Assembly (NCBI GenBank): GCA_033557465.1
Contig: CM066033.1
Location: forward strand, 1,300,197,022-1,300,261,021
Source: Ichthyophis bannanicus
Lineage: Eukaryota; Chordata; Amphibia; Gymnophiona; Ichthyophiidae
Reading direction: 5' to 3'
DNA: 64,000 bases
A program made the position numbers and the translations under genes. The notes under the pieces are model-generated. The model ran no database searches. It worked only from the letters and a program-made list of their open reading frames with translations, and was not told where the DNA came from. Positions 54,887-64,000 of the stretch are shown piece after piece. The number at the start of each line of letters is the position of its first letter. Position 1 is the first letter of the stretch.

Positions 54887-54978
54887 CACTCCTGTAAGCT
54901 CTATGGAACAGGGACTATCTTTTGGGTACAGTGCCTGGTATGCCTGCTAGTGTTATACAAATGATTAGTAGTAGTAAT
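54887..54978 (+). mobile_element. L2-like LINE 3' end (part 2)
   Basis: GTAAGCTCTATGGAACAGGG, TACAGTGCCTGG and ATACAAATGATTAGTAGTAG, a typical 3' terminus with trinucleotide tail. Confidence 0.75.
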
Positions 54979-55475
54979 ACTTGACTCTAAAGAGAGCCAA
55001 GTCCATGCCCCCCAGCCATAGCTGGGCTGGAAAGGGGATCCAAAGGGTAATGTCTGAGGAAGATGCACATGGAGACTCTGGATGCCCAAGCCATGGACGG
55101 ATGGGGGCTATCTCAGCCAGAATCACAGATCTGAACAGTTACAGTGGTGAACATAGTCATTTGTTAAAAATTAAATGAAAAGGTCAAATTTCAAATGTGT
55201 AATATGATGCCCCTAAATTGTGCAATTCATTGATTGGGTAGGAGAATGAATAAAGTAAAAAGGTTCAAAATCCAGAGATCCTAATTTTGGACCTGATGCC
55301 CAGCATTCCTTGATGTTAAGTCGCTTAACCTTCCGACAAGGAAAGATCTCATGGATAGGGGCCTTTAAGCCTATTTTTTTCAAAAAAGAAAAAGGAGTAC
55401 ACCACTTTATGAAACTTCTCCTTATACAGGACAAACACTGCCCTGAATAAACAGACAGTATCGTCCTATGCCTAC
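54979..55475. other. Unassigned interval
   Basis: No recognisable gene; the minus-strand frame 55213-55512 has no known motif. Confidence 0.5.
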
Positions 55476-55479
55476 CTTC

Positions 55480-55562
55480 CTCAGCAGTGTAGACTGCAGT
55501 AACTGGGCACACTGGATATGTTACTGGTTTTTTCTGCCATCACCTACTATGTTACTTTATGA
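55480..55562 (+). mobile_element. CR1-like 3' end fragment
   Basis: GGGCACACTGGATATG, TTTTTCTGCCATCACC and TACTATGTTACTTTATGATA, as in the CR1 end at 3240-3300. Confidence 0.6.
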
Positions 55563-56155
55563 TACAAGATTTTTTAAAGTCTTATTCTGATCCCATTGGA
55601 CTTACATTAATTCAGCACTGGCCCAGAAAAATCTACTGTTTCCTCAGGGGGAAAGTGAGGAAAGGAGTTCAGATGTTTCCAGTCCACTAACTTAGACCCC
55701 ATAAACCCAGTGAAGATTAGCCAAGGGTCTTTAAATCTTTGCTGTGTCTTGTGGTGCATTCCTCTTGTTCTTTGTCAACTGGACCATTTGTCAGATCATG
55801 GAAGGGCCTTCAACCTTTAAGCATGTTAAATGTCTTCACAGCACCATGGAAACAGATGGTTCTTTCTCTCCCTCTCTCTCCAATTATCAGTTTTCTGTGA
55901 AATCAGATTAGACGGGAGACATTTTTAAACTGCGGGCACTAGCAGTGAAGAAAAATGTTAGTCTTAAATTAGCCCTCAAGAATGAATTCTTTGCGGTAAA
56001 GCTATGAAAGGGTAACGCAAATTCCTCTCTGGCTTTGAAGGAAGGTGAAAGTGTAAACAAAAGACTTCTGCTTCAGCAGAGATTCCAGTTCAGCATGCTT
56101 CCTCTAAAAATCACCGGGATTCCTCTAATCCCCTAGAAATGAATAGCAAAGGGCA
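55563..56155. other. Unassigned interval
   Basis: Nothing supported. Confidence 0.5.
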
Positions 56156-56159
56156 CAGA

Positions 56160-56470
56160 ACCAAGCAACGACAGACCTGGTTACAGCCCAACATTGTCAA
56201 TTCTGGGGAAAACACTGGAAGCCATCGTTAGAATGGGAAAGAGAAAAGAGAGGAGGAGAATGATTAGCAAGGATTCAGTGACAACAGCTTAGCACCGGCT
56301 TCTTCAAGAATGTCACCAACTAGGCATAAGGATTACGACAGATATGGTTTGTGTGGATTTCGTTAAAGCTTCTGAGACAAGACTCTATAAAAGGCACTTT
56401 TCATATTATGAAGAATGGATTCAAAGATGACATTTCCAAATGGATTAGAAACTGGCTGGTCTAGATGATA
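56160..56470 (+). mobile_element. Weak LINE reverse transcriptase fragment
   Basis: The plus strand near 56425-56465 reads FKDDISKWIRNWLV, resembling the WIRNWLxxRxQ box of CR1-type polymerases. Preceding text hints at an FxKAFD box but is frameshifted. Confidence 0.4.
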
Positions 56471-56700
56471 GCATAATAGGTCTCATAAGGTCCATGCTGG
56501 GACCATGGTCATAAAACAATGGAACAGCTAAAGGAAGGAAAATGCATCTAGACATATTCCCCAGTCCCTGATTTTAACAGGATTGTACTGATTTTTGGAA
56601 GCTTGTCCTGATTTGAAAAATGTCCTAAATTTTGTTCTGAATTTTGGCGTTTTGTCCTGATTTGTCCTGAATTTCTGTAAAATTTTGACAGATAATTAAG

Positions 56701-57207
56701 ATGAATGTTATAATACAAATGAAGATGAAACAGCAACTTCAACAAAAGCTTTTTGGCGCCATTATAAGTTCTAAGCTTGCAGCTTTAGAATTAGAGCATC
56801 CAAATTTAGCCAATAAACTTAAGAAGCAATTCACTGAATTTTATTCAATGGCTGATAATTACATTAGTAAATGGTTCAGCTTAGACAATTACCCATCTTC
56901 AACCGATTGGTTGATGCTAAAAGCTAATATTAAATACGACGAAGTTCGAAAATCGGCTGAATATCTATTACCCAACATTGCCATGAAAGATTCATTGTTT
57001 GATGAAACAAACAAATTGAACTTATTGCTACAGACATCTTCAGATGAATTTAATAATTTGCCAATTGATAAAAAAGGATCCACTTTATTTGAAAGCAAAA
57101 AATTCAACGATTTGAAAGCACTAGTTAGCATAATTTTCTTCAATTCCCACATGAAACGCCGCTGTGGAACGAGTATTTTCGATGTGCAAAAAGCAATTGA
57201 CGGATGA
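56701..57207 (+). CDS. AT-rich 168-residue ORF, possibly hAT-like transposase end
   Basis: The ATG at 56701 opens an uninterrupted 168-codon frame with much higher A+T than its surroundings. The text YISKWFSLDNYPSSTDWLML, then SLFDETNKLNLLLQ and LKALVSIIFFNSHMKRRCG loosely follows the order seen at the end of hAT transposases (KWxxL...LxDExxxL...LVSIILSxPxSNAxVERxFS), but the diagnostic dimerisation motif is not clear. Upstream (56560-56690) are repeated TCCTGATTT words; downstream 57200-57400 is AT-rich noncoding, ending at a SINE tail. No signal peptide or membrane segment. It may be a fragment of a longer mobile-element gene. The function is a guess; the ORF itself is certain. Confidence 0.4.
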   Translation: MNVIIQMKMKQQLQQKLFGAIISSKLAALELEHPNLANKLKKQFTEFYSMADNYISKWFSLDNYPSSTDWLMLKANIKYDEVRKSAEYLLPNIAMKDSLFDETNKLNLLLQTSSDEFNNLPIDKKGSTLFESKKFNDLKALVSIIFFNSHMKRRCGTSIFDVQKAIDG

Positions 57208-57419
57208 TTGAAACTGAATGGATATTAAAACTGTAAATTGCTTTCTTCAAGTTAAAATAAACTATTTATTATCTTGTGGTGATATGTACAAAAAGATTTT
57301 GGCTGACGAAAATCTGCTAAATCAAATATTGTTGAACAGTAAATACATGTTTTATTGTGTTTAATACCTAATAAAGTGGGTTTTTTTTGAAAAGTGTTTT
57401 TTTTTTTTTAATATCCTGA

Positions 57420-57537
57420 TTTTATTTATTTATTTAGCTGTGCTTATATACCGCTTTTCACCGGGTCAAAGCGGTTTTACAGATTTATGCCAACAGGCAC
57501 TATTTATTCCCTTGTCCCTGAAGGGCTCACAATCTAA
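57420..57537 (-). mobile_element. SINE 3' part, host of GTE-6
   Basis: TTTATTTATTTATTTAGC, ATACCGCTTTTCACCGGGTC and GGGCTCACAATCTAA. It breaks at TAA and resumes at 61897. Confidence 0.85.
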
Positions 57538-57554
57538 GGGGTATGTTTACTAAA

Positions 57555-57665
57555 CCGTCTTAATGTGCGCTCTGTGACGTTATCACGCGATAAGGTACCT
57601 TATCGCGCGATAATGGCGCTTTCCAAGGCGCAAAGGTACCTTATCGTGCGATAACGTGCGCTGTG
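57555..57665. repeat. Subterminal GGTACC palindromes of GTE-6
   Basis: CGCGATAAGGTACCTTATCG and, 45 bp on, AAAGGTACCTTATCGTGCG: two palindromes centred on GGTACC. Confidence 0.85.
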
Positions 57666-58730
57666 GCGCAAACGAACGCTGAAGGCGGGGAAAGGCTCCC
57701 AGAGGGCGGAGGAAGGCTCCCCAGGGGCGGAGAGAAGGGGTCAATGGGTGGAGAGTGGGAGGGGAGAGGCTCTCCGCACACTAACACTGTGAAATCCGAG
57801 GCCAAAACAAACGCCAGTGAAAACCTCGCGTTAGAGCTGATTTAAAGGGAAAAGAAACCATTTCTGTCAGCAATGTACAGCCAAACCAGGGAAACCTACA
57901 AAACAGTGATAAGTGTGATACATGTGCACGGAACAAAAGTACAAATAAAAGTTGAAAAGGACCCCAACAAAATATACAAAAAACATAACCAAGCTGGGAA
58001 ATAGTGATAGTAATGGGATACAGCAAAAAACACTCCCAAGAAAGCTCCAAAAAAAAGATATGAATTTTGAAAGGGTCTACGCTCCGTCCCCATACAAGGT
58101 GAATGATCCCACAGTGAAATAGCACTGATCAGGGTTTCCCTCTCCATTGGACAGGTTTCCTATGGCATGCACATGTTCCACAACAGCAGGGAGGGCATGT
58201 CGGAATGGGCAACTGGACAGATGCTGGGAAAGGGGATACAAAGGGCTGCAGGCGGCACATGCTGTGGTGCAGCTGGGGCACAGTGCGGACAAGGCAGATG
58301 CCTAGGTGGCACTTAGGAATGCTGAAACTGTACAGCAGCCAGACAGCAACTGATGAGGGCCCAACATGGGCACGAGAGTGTTTATCAGAGTGTCACAGGG
58401 GATAGTACCCAGCAGGTACCTCCAAGGGCACAGAACATTGGCAGGCGGTGTTGGGGGGAAGCGTGGACGTCTATGCAGGCACCCCTACCCCAGAACACGC
58501 ACCATAGGCAGCCGCCTACCCGCACACTGGATGGCCTGAGACTGCGCTCCACCAGCACCACCAGCAGAAGGGCAGATCAGCAGGGTGGCAGAGCGGCACT
58601 GGTGGTGGAGGGGGCAGTGGCAGCTGCCCAGAGCAGACCATGGCCTAGCCCTGTGTAGGTGGGTGCCATGCACTGCAGCAGACAGGCTCCGTCTGATGAA
58701 CAGTCATGGTATCCCCAGGGGATGTACTGT

Positions 58731-58812
58731 CTTTGTGGCAACACAGTGGTGCAGTGCGCACAGCCAGTACGCTCAGGAGCGGAAGGTTACAGGTTCAAGT
58801 CCCAGCTGTGGT
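58731..58812 (+). other. tRNA-like module 6a
   Basis: A-box-like TGGCAACACAGTGGTGC; B box GGTTCAAGTCC at 58792-58802. Confidence 0.68.
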
Positions 58813-60721
58813 TCCTGCCAACCCAGCCCCCATTTTTTACCCACTACTAAAACGTGCTAATACAGACAGAACCTTTATTGCAGATGATGTAAACATGCCC
58901 AAAACACCTACATTTTACCCTACAGAGCACAGACACCATAAGCAGGCGCATTACCTAGAGCAGAGTCTCCCAAATGCAGTTCTGGAGGGCCAAACACCAT
59001 TCAGATTCCATGCTGCCTCTAATAAAGATGCCTGTGCTGCATATCGATGCACCGCCCCCATGGTATGCAGATGTATCTCATGCATATTCATGAGGGACAG
59101 CATGAAAACCCGAACAGTGTTTGGCACACCAGGACTGGAGTTGGGAACCTCTGCCGTAAAGCAGCAGCCAACAGGGGCAGACACACCCACACCCATAGGC
59201 TCCATTAGCCAATGCCTCCTGGAGAGGCAGGACATTGGGCCCTGCGTGCATCTCCCAATACTAGCACTTGTATACCGTAGCAATGCCACCCTAAACCTGG
59301 GAATATGGTACACAGCTATCAAAAGGTAGCTATGATTACTGGCAGATAGCAATTCCTACGTTAAGCACAATTGGCTGATTGAGCTGCATCATAGCAACCT
59401 TTCTGATGTCTGTGGAGTGAGCCTCAGGTCTGGTGTCTGACAGAGTGACCCCAACAGTATTGCGTACCATAGCCATGCCTGCACTGTGCCCAGGACTGGT
59501 GTGGTGGCCAGGGCTGCCAAACACCTCTATAGTAGCACAATGCTGGCACAGGTGCGGGAGTGTGTGTCTGTCTATCCAGCGTGTGGTGGCTGCAAACACC
59601 TTCCACAGCCCACACTGCCAGCACTGTTGCCAGTATTGGCCTCCCAATGTGCATAATGAGGAGCAAGGTACCATGGGTATAGCCCGGACAGGGTGGCCTG
59701 GCCAGGATGCATCTGCACAGGGCATAGGGCAATGGCTGGGACATTGTAGTGCCCGGCCACCACCTGCACAGACAGGGTAGCCACACCATGTTCTGCTGGG
59801 AGATCACTCTCACCCTGACTGAGCAGTGACCACGGCATGGCTAGGTTCCCCCATAGTGCTATGTAGTATTTTTTTTCATGTGATATTTATGGGTTCCTTT
59901 TTGTGGCCTAGTCACTGATTTATCTGCTTGGTGTGTATGCTGACATCCCAGTTCTGGGTGCATGCATTTCCACCAGGAACATGCACTATGGACTAGCTAG
60001 CAGACTGTCTGCAGCTGGTATGTGTCTTGCTGGAGCGCCTTGCAGGGTGCTGCGGCTGAAGGCTTGCTGCAGGAGAATATCAGATAGTGGTGGGGTGCAG
60101 CTTAGCATATCCAGGCCTAATGTCTGTCTGCTATTGCTTTATGGATGTGTACAGAGCTGCATTGACTGCCCTGTAGGGTGTCTGTTACCCAGCAGGCCTG
60201 GGGTTGATAGTCCCCTCTACTGCCACCATTGCAGGGAGGTAGAATGTGGATCTGTTGGTGGGAGACCCTGTTTCCCACTCTCAGCTGAGGAGGAGGGGTG
60301 GTGGTGGTACAGAATACACCTATGGGTCCATAAGGGCTAAACCTTGACTGAGAAATGCAGATGTATCCAAGGTGTGTCTGCAGACACTACCTATCTCACA
60401 CATTAGCACTGCTGGGGTCCTGCGGCATGTCCTATTTCTGCTGTGGACCTGGTGCTGGGCCCCCTACCTCACTCTCAGGGTGACTACCGTACCTGCACAA
60501 TGTGACAGTGTGTAGCTACTCTGTGCCAGTGCCACACACGGTCAGTTCCCCCTACCAGGTGGGGGTGCATACCCCATCTTGTGATCATCTGTAGACTGCT
60601 GATTTGCATGTGCAGTGCATCATGGGTATGGGTGGGTTAACCCTATCCTGGTGACCACAGCAGACTGTTTGTGTGGTGACGTGCAGTCCTTCTGCAGCCA
60701 GCCAGGGGTTTGCTAGCAGCT

Positions 60722-60790
60722 ATGGAGCTGTAGCCCACTGGTTGCTTCACTGCTTGTGGAGCTAGAGGTCATTGGTTCAAACCCACAGTG
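60722..60790 (+). other. tRNA-like module 6b
   Basis: A box TGTAGCCCACTGGTTGC; B box GGTTCAAACCC at 60774-60784. Confidence 0.72.
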
Positions 60791-60879
60791 GGGTTATTTG
60801 ATAGGGCTGTCTGAAGCATTTTCTATTTTTAATGTACATTAGTGCTGCCAGCATAACACCCTCGGGGTACTGTAACCAT

Positions 60880-61090
60880 AAGGTGCCTCAGAGGGCGCCT
60901 TATAGGGCACCTTATAAAGCGCCTTCTGAGGCACCTTATGGTTACAGTCCGTATAAGGTGCCTTATAAGGTGTCCTATGGAGCGCCTTATAGGGTGCCCT
61001 ATAGGGGACATTATAGGGTGCCTGGGCGGACAGTGCACTTTATAGTATGCCCTCTGGAGTGCCTTATAGGGCGGCTGATGTGGCACCTTA
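60880..61090. repeat. GGTGCC/GGCGCC word array of GTE-6
   Basis: More than ten words of the type AAGGTGCCTTATAAGG, GGCGCCTTATAGGGCAC and AGGGTGCC in 210 bp. Confidence 0.85.
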
Positions 61091-61209
61091 TGTTACAGCA
61101 CTTTGAGAGTGTGTTTGCTAGCAGCACTAATTAAAACAATATTAAATTGCCTCATAATGCAACATTACACATAACAGGTAGTGCCTCAGGCAGCCTTATT
61201 CAGTGGGCA

Positions 61210-61272
61210 CAGTGGGGGATTGAACCCATGACCCCTGCACCATCAGTCAGTGTCTTAACCATTGTGCTACAC
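61210..61272 (-). other. tRNA-like module 6c, antisense
   Basis: B box complement GGATTGAACCC at 61217-61227; reversed A box TGTAGCACAATGGTTAAGAC. Confidence 0.72.
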
Positions 61273-61621
61273 TGCTGTTTCTCCTTTCATGTCAGCGCAC
61301 CTGCTTAACATTTCCATGCGTTAAAATGCACAGTGCTGCCATCAAAAACAGTGCTATGACCTTGCCATGCCTCATAGAGCACCCTATATGGCGCCCTATA
61401 GGCCACCCTTTATGCAACATTGTAGGGTGCCGTGGCGGACAGTGCACTTTAAAATGTGCCCTCTGGGGTACCTTATGGGGTGCCTTATGCAGCACCTTAT
61501 GTTACAACAGCGCTTTGAGAGTGCGTTTGCTAGCAGCAGTAATTAAAATAAAATTAAAATGCCTCATAATGCAATATTACACATAAATGGTAGTGCCTCA
61601 GCCAGCCTTATTCATTGGGCA

Positions 61622-61687
61622 CAGTGGGGGATTGAACCCATGACCCCCACACCATCTGTCAGTGTCTTCACCATTGTACTGCAGCCC
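61622..61687 (-). other. tRNA-like module 6d, antisense
   Basis: B box complement GGATTGAACCC at 61629-61639; reversed A box GCAGTACAATGGTGAAGACA. Confidence 0.68.
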
Positions 61688-61896
61688 TGTTCTTCTGTTT
61701 GCACATCAGCGCGCCTGCTTATGCTTCCCGCGCGCATTTCTTGTGCACTAATGTGCGCGGCGCACATTAGCGCACAGCGCACAAGAGCGCACGATAATCC
61801 CGGTTTGCTAGGTTAAGACTGAAATGCCCACTCCTTATATGGCATCCTGCACTCTAGTGCCGGGCGCACATTAGGACGGTTTAGTAAACATACCCC

Positions 61897-61990
61897 TAAG
61901 TGTACCTGAGGCAATGGAGGGTTAAGTGGCCCCAGTCCCTCCGGCCTGGGGTTACTTGTCCCTACGTGGAATTGAAACCCTGGCAACCCT
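61897..61990 (-). mobile_element. CORE-type SINE, remaining part
   Basis: TAAGTGTACCTGAGGCAATG and GAGGGTTAAGTGGC; continues the SINE at 57420-57537 across GTE-6. Confidence 0.82.
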
Positions 61991-62009
61991 ATTAATAATG
62001 GCTTATGGA

Positions 62010-62710
62010 CTTTTCCTCCAGGAACTTGTCCAAACCACTTTTAAACCCAATTACACTAACAGCTTTTACTAAATCCTCCAACAACAAATTCCCGAGTTTG
62101 ATTACGTATTGAGTGAAAAATATTTCCTCCAATTAGTCTTAAATGTTCTACGTTGTTTATCTTCATTGGATATCCTCTAGTTGTTCTACTCTTTGAGGAG
62201 TAAACAACCGATAAAGGTTTACCCATTCCATTCCACTCCTTATTTTATAGACCTCTATCATATCTCCCCTCAGCCGTCTCTTTTCCAAGTTGAAGAGCCC
62301 TAACCTTTTAAACCTTTTCTCATAGGGGTATCCCTCCATCCCCTTCACCATCTTCGTCGCTTGCCTCTGTACCCTTTCTAATTCCGCTATATCCTTTTTA
62401 AGATACGGCGACCAGAATTGCACGCAATATTCAAGATGCGGTCGCACCATGGAACGATACAGAGGCATTATAATATCCTTGGTTTTATTCTCCATTCCTT
62501 TCCTTATGATTCATAGCATTCTATTTGCTTCCTTGGCCGCCGCTGCACACTGAGTGGAGGGTTTCAACATATCCACGATGACGCCTAGATCCTTTTCCTT
62601 AGTGGTGATCCCTAATATGGAACCTTGAATCATGTAACTGTAGTTTGAGTTGTTCCTCCTTAGCAGACCGATGCATAAAAGCTTGACGTGGCATTTTTCT
62701 GGTGCATTTC
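62010..62710 (-). pseudogene. CR1-like LINE reverse transcriptase C terminus
   Basis: The minus-strand frame 62163-62495 reads IIMPLYRSMVRPHLEYCVQF, WSPYLKKDIAELERVQRQAT, KMVKGMEGYPYEKRFKRLGL and FNLEKRRLRGDMIEVYKI: the thumb and C-terminal region of CR1 polymerases, in good order for about 110 residues. Frame 62511-62765 adds the upstream ITTKEKDLGVIVDMLKPSTQ and CAAAAKEANRML boxes. A one-base break separates the two frames. The palm with YADD is missing, so the copy is 5' truncated. This is the best preserved CR1 coding piece here. Confidence 0.92.
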
Positions 62711-63055
62711 CCACGCTAGGTTTGCTCTCTGATGCAGAAAGTAAGTTAGCACTGGAAAAACACACAAAAAAACAACCGCGCTAAATTGCAGCGCACTTGG
62801 AATGTAAGCTGCTGCATAACTAACTGGGCCCGATGTTAAAAAAAATCTGTACTGAAACATAGCACAGTTTTTTACGCTGTTTCTAAAGCTGGATCTTCGT
62901 GCCAGCTTCGGGCAGGTATAACGATCCAGATGGGTGCAAAAACATCATCTGACACTTCACCTCAGATGATCCAGGCATTGGGGAAAGCCCCCAATGCTAT
63001 CGGCACACTGTCGGGCAGTAGGTACTCCTCCCAGACACTGACCTCCCAACAGAAA
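62711..63055. other. Unassigned interval left of the minisatellite
   Basis: Nothing supported beyond the start of a composition-driven open frame at 62930. Confidence 0.45.
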
Positions 63056-63570
63056 CAAAATCCCCAGTGGCCCAGTCCCCTACCCATCCAATCAAAACAA
63101 TCCCCAGTGGCCCAACCCCCTATCCATCCAATCAAAACAATCCCCAGTGGCCCGACCCATCCAATCAAAACAATCCCCAGTGGCCCAGTGGCCCGACCCC
63201 CTACCCATCCAATCAAAACAATCCCCAGTGGCCCAACCCCATACCCATCCAATCAAAACAATCCCCAGTGGCCCAGTGGCCCGACCCCCTACCCATCCAG
63301 TCAAAACAATCCCCAGTGGCCCAACCCCCTACCCATCCAATCAAAACAATCCCCAGTGGCCCAACCACCTACCCATCCAATCAAAACAATCCCCAGTGGC
63401 CCAACCCCCTACCCATCCAATCAAAACAATCCCCAGTGGCCCGACCCCCTACCCATCCAGTCAAAACAATCCCCAGTGGCCCAACCACCTACCCATCCAA
63501 TCAAAACAATCCCCAGTGGCCCGACCCCCTACCCATCCAATCAAAACAATCCCCAGTGGCCCAGTGGTCC
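63056..63570. repeat. 40-bp minisatellite, about 12 units
   Basis: Unit begins CAGTGGCCCAACCCCCTACC and continues CATCCAATCAAAACAATCCC. Variants swap CCCAACC/CCCGACC and CCAATC/CCAGTC; a few units have a duplicated CAGTGGC or lack the CCCCTA part. Because 40 is not a multiple of three and the unit lacks stops, several frames stay open. The resulting 249- and 222-residue Pro/Gln/Asn-rich frames are not credible genes. Confidence 0.96.
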
Positions 63571-64000
63571 CAAACCCCCCAAACAAAAAAATCCCTCCGA
63601 CTCCCCACCCACCCAAACCAAAAACATTTTGGTGTCCCAGTTGCCCCAAACCTCTCCATCCTCCTCCCAGTACCTTTAATTATGGGACAGGAGCGTTGCC
63701 TCATGCTTCCACCCCTATGCCAAGGAGCTTGCAGAGTGGCCCTCCTGTTGTATCCTGGAACAGCTCAAGCATCCCAGGATGCAACACGAGGGAGGGTCAC
63801 TGCCATACTGTATAAGGCACTTTTTGCCTTAGATGGCAGTCTGACCTCACCAGGTGCATCCCAGGATGCACTGCACAGGGCCACCACTGCCATTTTTCAA
63901 GATGGTGGCGCAGGGGCGGGAGAGTATGGCCAATGCTCCTGCCCCATAAACAAAGATATTGGAAGGGGGGATGTAGAGATTCAGGGGCCACTGGACCACC
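63571..64000. other. Unassigned interval at window end
   Basis: No gene recognised. A short hairpin lies at about 63880-63908 (GCCACCACTGCCAT with ATGGTGGC). Confidence 0.45.

Larger units (their letters stand above)
57538..61896 (+). mobile_element. GTE copy 6, 4.4 kb, inside a SINE
   Basis: Starts GGGGTATGTTTACTAAACCG and ends CGGTTTAGTAAACATACCCC; TAA is duplicated at 57535-57537 and 61897-61899. Head words are GCGCGATAAGGTACCTTATC-like. It has one hairpin arm only, the segment shared with GTE-4 (about 58130-58700), two sense and two antisense tRNA-like modules, the old hAT-like block (58959-59155) and a long GGTGCC array (60880-61090). It is the least interrupted copy and a good reference. 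No coding capacity seen. Confidence 0.94.

Noticed and set aside
62930..63679. 249-residue Pro/Gln-rich ORF as a gene
   Set aside because: It is entirely produced by a stop-free 40-bp minisatellite and a parallel 222-residue frame overlaps it.

Overview
This 64 kb window looks like intergenic DNA from a large, repeat-saturated vertebrate genome. CR1-like, RTE/BovB-like and L2-like LINEs, CORE-type tRNA SINEs, a Penelope-like GIY-YIG fragment, a DIRS-like recombinase, Tc1/mariner and hAT elements occur together. That mix suggests a non-mammalian tetrapod, and I would guess a caecilian-like amphibian, but the species cannot be proved from the sequence. I found no host protein-coding exon, rRNA or functional tRNA gene. 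Almost every open frame lies inside a repeat.

The dominant content is one family of very long DNA elements without coding capacity, called GTE here as a label of mine. Seven copies span 7165-11525, 16230-22956, 22968-28772, 31924-35411, 37044-40801, 43485-47819 and 57538-61896, about 32.8 kb or 51% of the window. Every copy begins GGGGYATGTTTACTAAA, ends with the reverse complement, and is flanked by a matching 3-bp target duplication made only of A and T. Each has two distinguishable ends. The head carries short GC-rich palindrome words, a conserved block and an internal hairpin. The tail carries antisense tRNA-like modules and a CCACTCCTTATATGGC block. Copies 1, 2a, 3 and 6 lie in plus orientation; 2b, 4 and 5 lie in minus orientation. 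Together they hold about 31 tRNA-like modules, most with a recognisable Pol III B box and arranged convergently (sense in the head half, antisense in the tail half). None encodes a visible transposase.

Layout: 1-3.3 kb CR1 fragments broken by a GC-rich palindromic repeat and SINEs; 3.3-3.9 kb RTE 3' end; 4.5-5.96 kb Tc1 element with its catalytic half replaced; 6.4-6.8 kb SINE; 7.2-11.5 kb GTE-1; 11.6-12.2 kb probable Penelope-like flank; 12.25-15.21 kb complete transposon with 3-bp TAA duplication and a decayed CMC-like transposase; 15.3-16.2 kb Penelope GIY-YIG, RTE and CR1 pieces; 16.2-28.8 kb two GTE copies placed 11 bp apart in one RTE element, loaded with nested hAT palindromes; 31.0-31.5 kb L2/SINE; 31.9-35.4 and 37.0-40.8 kb GTE-3 and GTE-4; 40.8-43.4 kb CR1, SINE and unassigned DNA; 43.5-47.8 kb GTE-5 inside a SINE; 49.7-52.7 kb a 64-bp satellite; 53.3-54.9 kb SINE, DIRS and L2 remnants; 56.7-57.2 kb an AT-rich hAT-like ORF; 57.5-61.9 kb GTE-6 inside a SINE; 62.0-62.7 kb CR1; 63.06-63.57 kb a 40-bp minisatellite.

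Nesting gives a relative history: RTE, CR1 and SINE copies were hit by GTEs, and GTEs were later hit by SINEs and hAT palindromes. All element assignments rest on reading motifs and termini by eye; no database search was possible.
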